From Synergistales bacterium (GTDB taxonomy: Bacteria > Synergistota > Synergistia > Synergistales > Aminithiophilaceae), in NCBI GenBank assembly GCA_018433595.1, contig JAHDQY010000022.1, positions 1 through 64,000 of the forward strand: a stretch of DNA of 64,000 nucleotides, in the 5' to 3' direction. Of this stretch, positions 58,549 to 64,000 are shown one piece after another (positions within the stretch are counted from its first letter, which is position 1; the number at the start of each line of letters is the position of its first letter). Below the pieces are notes generated by a model. The model did no database searches. It was given only the letters and a program-made list of their open reading frames with translations, and was not told the origin of the DNA. Position numbers and translations under genes: made by a program.

Positions 58549-61500
58549 ATGAGAATCCACCACAACCTTTCGGCGCTCGTCGCCGGCTTGGAACTGACAA
58601 AAACACAGAAGGCGGCGGAAAAGAGTCTGCAGCGGCTGGCCACGGGGCTTCGGATCAATTCTGCGGCCGACGATGCCTCGGGCCTGGCCGTATCGGAGAA
58701 GATGCGCTCTCAGATCCGCGGCCTCGATCAGGCGGCGCGCAACGCCCAGGACGGCATCTCCCTTCTTCAGACGGCCGAGGGAGGGCTGAATGAGATCCAT
58801 TCCATCATGCAGCGTATGCGGGAGCTTTCCGTTCAGGCTGCCAACGACACCCTCACGGCCGGAGACAGGGGGCATATCCAGCTTGAGATCGACGAACTCA
58901 CCAGGCAGATCGACGCCATCGCCACCCAGACCCAGTTCAACAGGAAGAAACTTCTCAACGGCGACGTGGCCGTCCTCTGGAGCACGTCGACACGCGACAT
59001 CGGCGTCGTCGTCTCCGGCACGCTCCAGTCGAAGGGTCTTCTGGGCAACGTCAAGTCGGCGGCGGGAAACTATAAGCTGACCTTCAGTTCCGTCAGCGAG
59101 GGTCGGGAGAACATCCAGAAGAGCAACATCTTCTATCTCAAGCACGGAACCCGCCAGAGCCATGTCGCCATCGACGGGAGATCGGGCCTGACGGGGATGA
59201 CGGCCCTCAATATGGTCGAGGGAGTCTGGAGCCTGGAGACGCGCGAAACGCCCTTCGGGGGGATCCGCTACTATATCGGCAACGCCGATTCCGCTCCGGC
59301 CGGTGTCGGAGCCTCCCTCTCCGTATCGCCCACGCCCAACATCGTCTCGCCCGGCACCTACGACCTGCGTTTCTCCGACGTCGTCCCCATGATGGCCGAT
59401 TTCGACGCTGCCCTGGCCGCCGGCGTCGTCGTGGGCGTCAACATGAGCAGCCGCGGGGCGAGCTCCGACTTCGACGCCCGTTTTGACATCGGCGCCGACC
59501 AGGCCGGAGCGCCGTCGGCCTCGCTCGTCTACCGCAACGACACGGGCCATTCCGTGAGTGCTACCGGCGGTGCCGCCGACGTCGCTCTCGCCACGAACGG
59601 GGCCAACGGCGTCAACCTCTTCACCCACTACGCCGTCACGGGGACGGACCGGCGCGACCTCATGGCCGGCGACGTGACTCTCACCGAAAGCTACGTGACC
59701 CACCAGAACGCCGTCATGACCGTCAACCTCGACTACCGGGCCGCCGACGCCACGGCGGCCGTCATCAGCTACCGCACGTCGTCGGCGGGGAATGCCGTCA
59801 CGGCCGTGAGCAACTACCAGGCGGCGGCCGGAGCCGCTCTCGACATCGGCGGCACGGTCATCACCATCGGCGGGATGGATCTGGACGCCATCGCGGCGGC
59901 CGTCGACGCCGAGAGTGCAACGACGGGCGTGACCGCTTCCGTTGAAGGGGCGGGCGACATGAGGTACCTGAGGCTGACGAACGCTTCCGGATCGGACGTG
60001 TCCGTGATGGAAATGGGCGTCGGCCCCGTCGGCCTGGGCCTTGCCGGGACGATCGGAGCCGGTTCCTCCATTGACGGCGCCTCCCGGGACTACAACAGGA
60101 CCTCCACGGTGGCCGTCAACGGCCAGGACCTGGCCGGCGTGGCCTCCGTTCTCGACGGCATGACGGGGATCTCGGCGGCCCTCGACGGCGCCGGTCCGAC
60201 TCAGATCAACTTGACAGGTCAGGCCAACTACCGCGTGGATCTGTCGGCGACGGGGTCCGTGAACGAGCTGGGCCTGAATCACACTTTTAACGGAGGAGGG
60301 AGCCATACCTCCCTTCAGGTCTGGCACAATCACAACCTCACCGTGGCGACGGCGGGACAGGACCTGGACACGATGGCTTCGACGCTGCAAAGTGACCTGA
60401 ATGCCGCCTTCGGTGCGGCCGGCGGCGGCTCCTTTTCCGTGTCGACGACGACGGCCGGGAATCTTCACGGTTTGAGACTCGACAACAGCAGCTTCTACCA
60501 GGTCCGCCTGACGGGGACGGCCATCAACGAGCTGGCAACGGGCAACTACGCCTCGGGAACGTCCACCCTGGCCCGAGAGACCGTACTTGCGACGGCAAAC
60601 AGGGTCTACGTGGACCATGATGTCGCCGTCGCCACCGCCAATGCCGATGCTCCGGCCGTCGCGTCGGCTCTGAATGCGGGTATCAACGCTGCTCTGGCTG
60701 GTGACGCTCTGGCGAACAACAACGGGCTCAATCCCTTCTCGATCGTTGCCTCCGGTGACACGAGGCAGCTCCGTCTGTCCAGCGCCGCCGCGTCGGGCTA
60801 CCGCATCGCCGTCACGGCGGGAACGGACGGATCTCTGGCCGAGGTCTGGGGCGGCGCGACGGGAGCCGATCGGGGAGGGGCCTCCGTCGACGGCCAGGTT
60901 CTGGACTACAATAGGCAGACCACCTTCAACGTGGCGGGCCTGAACATGGAAGAGGCCTTCGCCGTCCTTGACGGCGACAGCAGGATGGATCTGACCTGGA
61001 CCACCGAACCGGACCACGGTGCCGGAACACATCAGGGACGCCTTCGGATCGAAAACGTCTCTTTCGGAGCCGGCCGGCGCCGCCTGTCCCTGACCCAGAC
61101 CGGAACGGACCAGGGCGATGTGACGGACGCCCTGAGGAAGCTCTTCGAGTCGACGGGCGCTTTCTACTCCTCTGAGAACTCCGGCGTCCATGCCGTCTCC
61201 TCCCAGACTCTCCAGGCCCACGACAGCCTGACGGTCCAGATGACCTGGGACGGCAACAGGGCCTCCGACGGGAGCCGCTACAACGGGACGGCCTCGGCCC
61301 AGCTCTGGGAGGGAGGCGCCGCAGGAGGGGGAACGTCGAACCAGAACGCCTCCGCCCTCAGCGCCGCTCTGGGACTGGCCGGATTTTTCACAAGCTTCGT
61401 CGTCGCCGACGGCGACCCTCACGGCTCCGATCTCACGACGAACGATTCCTGGATGACCTTCACCAGCGCCAACGTGGCCGGAACGAGGGACACCCTGGGC

Positions 61501-64000
61501 CTGGCTCTCTACGACGGCCTCTATGCCGATCCCGGGAACAACGGCGGCGTCACGACGGGCATCACCTACGCCTTCAACGACGGCGTCCTCGACGGCCGTT
61601 CCCTGGCGATCAACCAGCTCGTGCGCACCGGAGCCGGCATCGGCGGATCGGCGAGTCTGACCCACAACGTCGATTTCGGCTCCGTCGACTCCAACACGTC
61701 CTTCACCTACGGAGAGCGGCGGAACGCCGGAGCCTACTGGGACAATACGGCCTCCGTTCCCTCCTGGTACAGCCACGCCTACTACGGCGGAGACAGTACC
61801 TACTATTTCGGGAGCGGCGCCGCCGCCGACGATGTGGTCCGCCAGGCCGAAGTCTACAGGCAGAACGACATCAACGCCTCGCTCATGTTCGAATATGACA
61901 ACGGCACCCTCTCCGTCCGGGCCAAGGGCTTCGGCCGCGATGGCGTCGAGCTGGCGGCCAGCCACGACGAGACGCCCTACGAGCTGACGGCGGCCCAGTT
62001 TGCCCAGCTCGCTGCAGGAGCGGACATCACCCTCCACGGCATCCGTTTCACCAACCTCCAGATCGATACGGGCCGCCTCTCGGCGGGCGACAAGTTCGTC
62101 GTCAACGTGGCGGCGGCGGCCAAGCTCGACGGCCTCAACGGAACGCCTTCAGACGCCGGCGCCTTCCAGTCGACGGCCAATATCGCCGTCGACGGCGACC
62201 CCTTCCGCCAGAGGCGCGACGGCGAGTGGGGCGCCCTGGCCCAGTACCGTCTGGCCAACGGCGCCGAGAACGGCCGGACCCTCAATCTGCTCGGCTACTA
62301 CATCGATCCTCTCAACGGCAGCAGCGACATTCCCGGCCTGGGCTACTACAACGGAACGCTCATCGTCCAGGTTGAGGCAGGGGGCTTTGCCGCCGGGAGC
62401 ACCGTGGGAGAGCCCGACGGCATCGAGGCCTCTTCCCACAGAATCCGGGCCGAGATCAACTACCAGGGCGACACGCGCCCTTCGGCGGGGGCCCTCGTCA
62501 CAAGCGCTTTCTTCGACAGGATGGAAAAGGGCGAGAGCAGCGACCTGAAGGACTTCATCGGTGGCATCGGCCATGCCAACTATCGCTACGGTATGCGGAG
62601 CGACGGGACCTACGGCCCCCTGAACGAGGCCGGAAGCGAGACCTACAGTAAACTTAACGCGTCGCTCATCTTTGACGTCATCGAAGTCGTGGCCGATTCC
62701 CTCCGGTTCCGGGTCCAGGGACACGTCATCGACCGCGACGGGAATCAGTGGTACGTGGAGGAGGAGGAATTCGGCCTCAACACGACGGCCAACACGTCGA
62801 AAAATTCCTCCCTCCAGCCTCCCGTCATTCCCGCCGAGGTAACGGACCCCGTCGTTCTCTTCCGCGATGCCGCCTTCGGCGGGCTCTTTTTCGACGAGTT
62901 CACCCTGGGAGCCACGGGAAATTGGGCCGCCGGCGACCGGTTCACCCTGGCCATGACGGCCAGCGGTTTCATCGACGGCCTGAGCGAGAGCGAGCAGCAG
63001 ATCGATCCCGCTGCCGCCCCAGATACGGATGAGATCAACCTCTTCTCCGACAACAGGGGGACCAACATGCCCCATACCTTCCGGTTCAACGAGGGCGTTC
63101 TGGACAATTCCCGCGTCAATCTGGGCATCTACCAACTGGCCAACAACCTGGCCAAACCGGAGGGGGACAACTTTCACCGCGATCAGGTCATGGACGGCCG
63201 CCTGTCCCTCATGTTCGGTGACTATCATCCCGATCTGGACGATACCGTCGATGAATCACTCACCTTCGAGGTGGTCTACGAGCGGGGCATGGATGGCGGC
63301 GTGGCTCACTACTACAGCCGTCTTGAGGATATCGCCCAGTTCCACGACGGGAACGGACGCTTCCTTCTCGAAGGCAACCGGGAGCAGCTCACCGTCAGAA
63401 ACGGGCAGAGGGAGATATCCGTCGCCATCGGCTCCGGCGAGGAAATCGGCAAGCTGGCCGAAGCCATTTCGGAGCAGATCTGGCTCCGCCTTCTCATGCA
63501 GAACGACGGCCTCCCGAGGGGAGAGGGTGACACCTTCCCCTCAGGATACAGGCCGGGCCTCATGAACAGCTGGGACAAAAGGGAGATTTTTCAGTTCGTC
63601 AATCGCCTTCCGGGCCAGAGCCTGAACGAATCCGTTGTGGGGACCTTTCTGGCCCACTCGGTCCTGCCCGGAGCCGATAACCAGCTCAAGTTCTACGGCG
63701 GCGAGGAGCTCATGAAGGCCCTGGGCTTCTCCACCATTCAGGAAGCCGCCAATGCCCGGTTCCGCGTCAGCGTCAGCGATTCCCACAGCGGCAGGATGGT
63801 GTCGAGCGGAACGACCGTCGAGGCGGGGAGCCGCGCCTACGGCCTCATCGCTGACGGGATTGCCCTCGATATAGCAGGAGACATCGGCCTCGACAGTGTC
63901 CGCTACAGCTCCCTGAAGGGAACCTTCCAGGCCGGCACGGAGCCGACCTTCCATCGCCATGTCCACCTTGTCGACACGGCGGCCAAGCTCCAGATCGGCG
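58549..64000 (+). CDS. Giant flagellin, 3' end beyond the window
   Basis: The open frame runs from the ATG at 58549 to the window end, 1,817 codons with no stop. Residues 1-145 are a standard flagellin D0/D1 N-terminus: RIHHNLSALVAGLELTKTQK, LQRLATGLRINSAADDASGL, RSQIRGLDQAARNAQDGISL and TQFNRKKLLNG. The rest is a huge, beta-rich, Thr/Ser/Gly/Asn-rich insertion. It contains repeated modules, for instance SSIDGASRDYNRTSTVAVNG near residue 505 and GASVDGQVLDYNRQTTFNVA near 780, and several segments ending LRLSS/LRLDN/YLRLTN. The D1/D0 C-terminus must lie beyond 64000. GGAGG is upstream. It should form a filament with very large surface domains. Confidence 0.92.
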   Translation, partial: MRIHHNLSALVAGLELTKTQKAAEKSLQRLATGLRINSAADDASGLAVSEKMRSQIRGLDQAARNAQDGISLLQTAEGGLNEIHSIMQRMRELSVQAANDTLTAGDRGHIQLEIDELTRQIDAIATQTQFNRKKLLNGDVAVLWSTSTRDIGVVVSGTLQSKGLLGNVKSAAGNYKLTFSSVSEGRENIQKSNIFYLKHGTRQSHVAIDGRSGLTGMTALNMVEGVWSLETRETPFGGIRYYIGNADSAPAGVGASLSVSPTPNIVSPGTYDLRFSDVVPMMADFDAALAAGVVVGVNMSSRGASSDFDARFDIGADQAGAPSASLVYRNDTGHSVSATGGAADVALATNGANGVNLFTHYAVTGTDRRDLMAGDVTLTESYVTHQNAVMTVNLDYRAADATAAVISYRTSSAGNAVTAVSNYQAAAGAALDIGGTVITIGGMDLDAIAAAVDAESATTGVTASVEGAGDMRYLRLTNASGSDVSVMEMGVGPVGLGLAGTIGAGSSIDGASRDYNRTSTVAVNGQDLAGVASVLDGMTGISAALDGAGPTQINLTGQANYRVDLSATGSVNELGLNHTFNGGGSHTSLQVWHNHNLTVATAGQDLDTMASTLQSDLNAAFGAAGGGSFSVSTTTAGNLHGLRLDNSSFYQVRLTGTAINELATGNYASGTSTLARETVLATANRVYVDHDVAVATANADAPAVASALNAGINAALAGDALANNNGLNPFSIVASGDTRQLRLSSAAASGYRIAVTAGTDGSLAEVWGGATGADRGGASVDGQVLDYNRQTTFNVAGLNMEEAFAVLDGDSRMDLTWTTEPDHGAGTHQGRLRIENVSFGAGRRRLSLTQTGTDQGDVTDALRKLFESTGAFYSSENSGVHAVSSQTLQAHDSLTVQMTWDGNRASDGSRYNGTASAQLWEGGAAGGGTSNQNASALSAALGLAGFFTSFVVADGDPHGSDLTTNDSWMTFTSANVAGTRDTLGLALYDGLYADPGNNGGVTTGITYAFNDGVLDGRSLAINQLVRTGAGIGGSASLTHNVDFGSVDSNTSFTYGERRNAGAYWDNTASVPSWYSHAYYGGDSTYYFGSGAAADDVVRQAEVYRQNDINASLMFEYDNGTLSVRAKGFGRDGVELAASHDETPYELTAAQFAQLAAGADITLHGIRFTNLQIDTGRLSAGDKFVVNVAAAAKLDGLNGTPSDAGAFQSTANIAVDGDPFRQRRDGEWGALAQYRLANGAENGRTLNLLGYYIDPLNGSSDIPGLGYYNGTLIVQVEAGGFAAGSTVGEPDGIEASSHRIRAEINYQGDTRPSAGALVTSAFFDRMEKGESSDLKDFIGGIGHANYRYGMRSDGTYGPLNEAGSETYSKLNASLIFDVIEVVADSLRFRVQGHVIDRDGNQWYVEEEEFGLNTTANTSKNSSLQPPVIPAEVTDPVVLFRDAAFGGLFFDEFTLGATGNWAAGDRFTLAMTASGFIDGLSESEQQIDPAAAPDTDEINLFSDNRGTNMPHTFRFNEGVLDNSRVNLGIYQLANNLAKPEGDNFHRDQVMDGRLSLMFGDYHPDLDDTVDESLTFEVVYERGMDGGVAHYYSRLEDIAQFHDGNGRFLLEGNREQLTVRNGQREISVAIGSGEEIGKLAEAISEQIWLRLLMQNDGLPRGEGDTFPSGYRPGLMNSWDKREIFQFVNRLPGQSLNESVVGTFLAHSVLPGADNQLKFYGGEELMKALGFSTIQEAANARFRVSVSDSHSGRMVSSGTTVEAGSRAYGLIADGIALDIAGDIGLDSVRYSSLKGTFQAGTEPTFHRHVHLVDTAAKLQIG

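Noticed and set aside
58543-62037. Minus-strand open frame of 1,164 codons opposite the flagellin
   Set aside because: Composition is that of a shadow frame (Gly, Val, Arg, Asp), no motif is present, and the opposite strand has a clear flagellin start with ribosome site and promoter.
1-64000. CRISPR arrays, rRNA genes, intact insertion sequences, prophage
   Set aside because: No regularly spaced repeats, rRNA segments, transposase genes or phage structural genes were seen; only one tRNA was found.

Overview
The window is about 64 kb of GC-rich bacterial chromosome (clearly above 60% G+C in most genes, with two visibly poorer patches). The gene content suggests an anaerobic, amino-acid- and peptide-fermenting, flagellated Gram-negative bacterium of the Synergistetes type. 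This is an inference from the mix of genes: three NhaC-type antiporters, a Na+ pump decarboxylase beta subunit, long-form urocanase with formate-THF ligase, amidohydrolases and D-aminoacylase, an SLH-domain exported protein, and a ctsR-mcsA-mcsB-clpC operon. No rRNA or other marker fixes the species.

Layout. 0.2-3.7 kb: nadC-nadA-nadB, de novo NAD synthesis. 3.8-6.4 kb: TPR protein, VOC protein, alanyl-tRNA editing protein. 6.4-15.1 kb: the most interesting block. A minus-strand operon (SDR, two P-protein-like subunits, ATP-NAD kinase-like protein, NhaC antiporter) and a second SDR gene are driven by two nearly identical promoter/operator modules, next to a GntR/FCD regulator. Both P-protein subunits keep the PLP lysine region but have lost several glycine-decarboxylase signatures, and no gcvT, gcvH or lpd is nearby. 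15.2-20.1 kb: CBS/DUF21 membrane protein, HD protein, ADP-forming acyl-CoA synthetase, plsY. 20.1-24.8 kb: ctsR-mcsA-mcsB-clpC with two CtsR boxes around the promoter. 24.9-28.9 kb: Clp-fold membrane-associated protease, parvulin, NhaC antiporter, small membrane protein.

29.0-34.3 kb is a compositionally different island: NhaC antiporter, acetamidase/formamidase, a histidinol-dehydrogenase paralogue and a divergent MerR regulator fused to a zinc ribbon and a methyltransferase-like domain. 34.6-40.3 kb: D-aminoacylase-type amidohydrolase, M20 amidohydrolase, thiamine-binding protein, MscS channel, and an SLH-SPOR-phosphodiester glycosidase protein. 40.3-46.3 kb: tRNA-Ala(GGC), an Lsa-like ABC-F gene with what looks like a complete ribosome-dependent attenuator, then a decayed stretch with a frameshifted methyltransferase, gene remnants, an AT-rich patch with a broken coiled-coil protein, and a second partial copy of the ABC-F gene. 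46-53.5 kb: macro-domain protein, FCD regulator, class II photolyase, SagB-like nitroreductase, AbrB transporter, orphan Na+ decarboxylase beta subunit, and a ThiF-alpha/beta hydrolase chimera.

53.5-58.3 kb: formate-THF ligase, urocanate hydratase and an IclR regulator with a palindromic operator, consistent with histidine fermentation feeding one-carbon units into folate. From 58.5 kb a giant flagellin, preceded by a sigma-28-like promoter, runs open for more than 1,800 codons and leaves the window.
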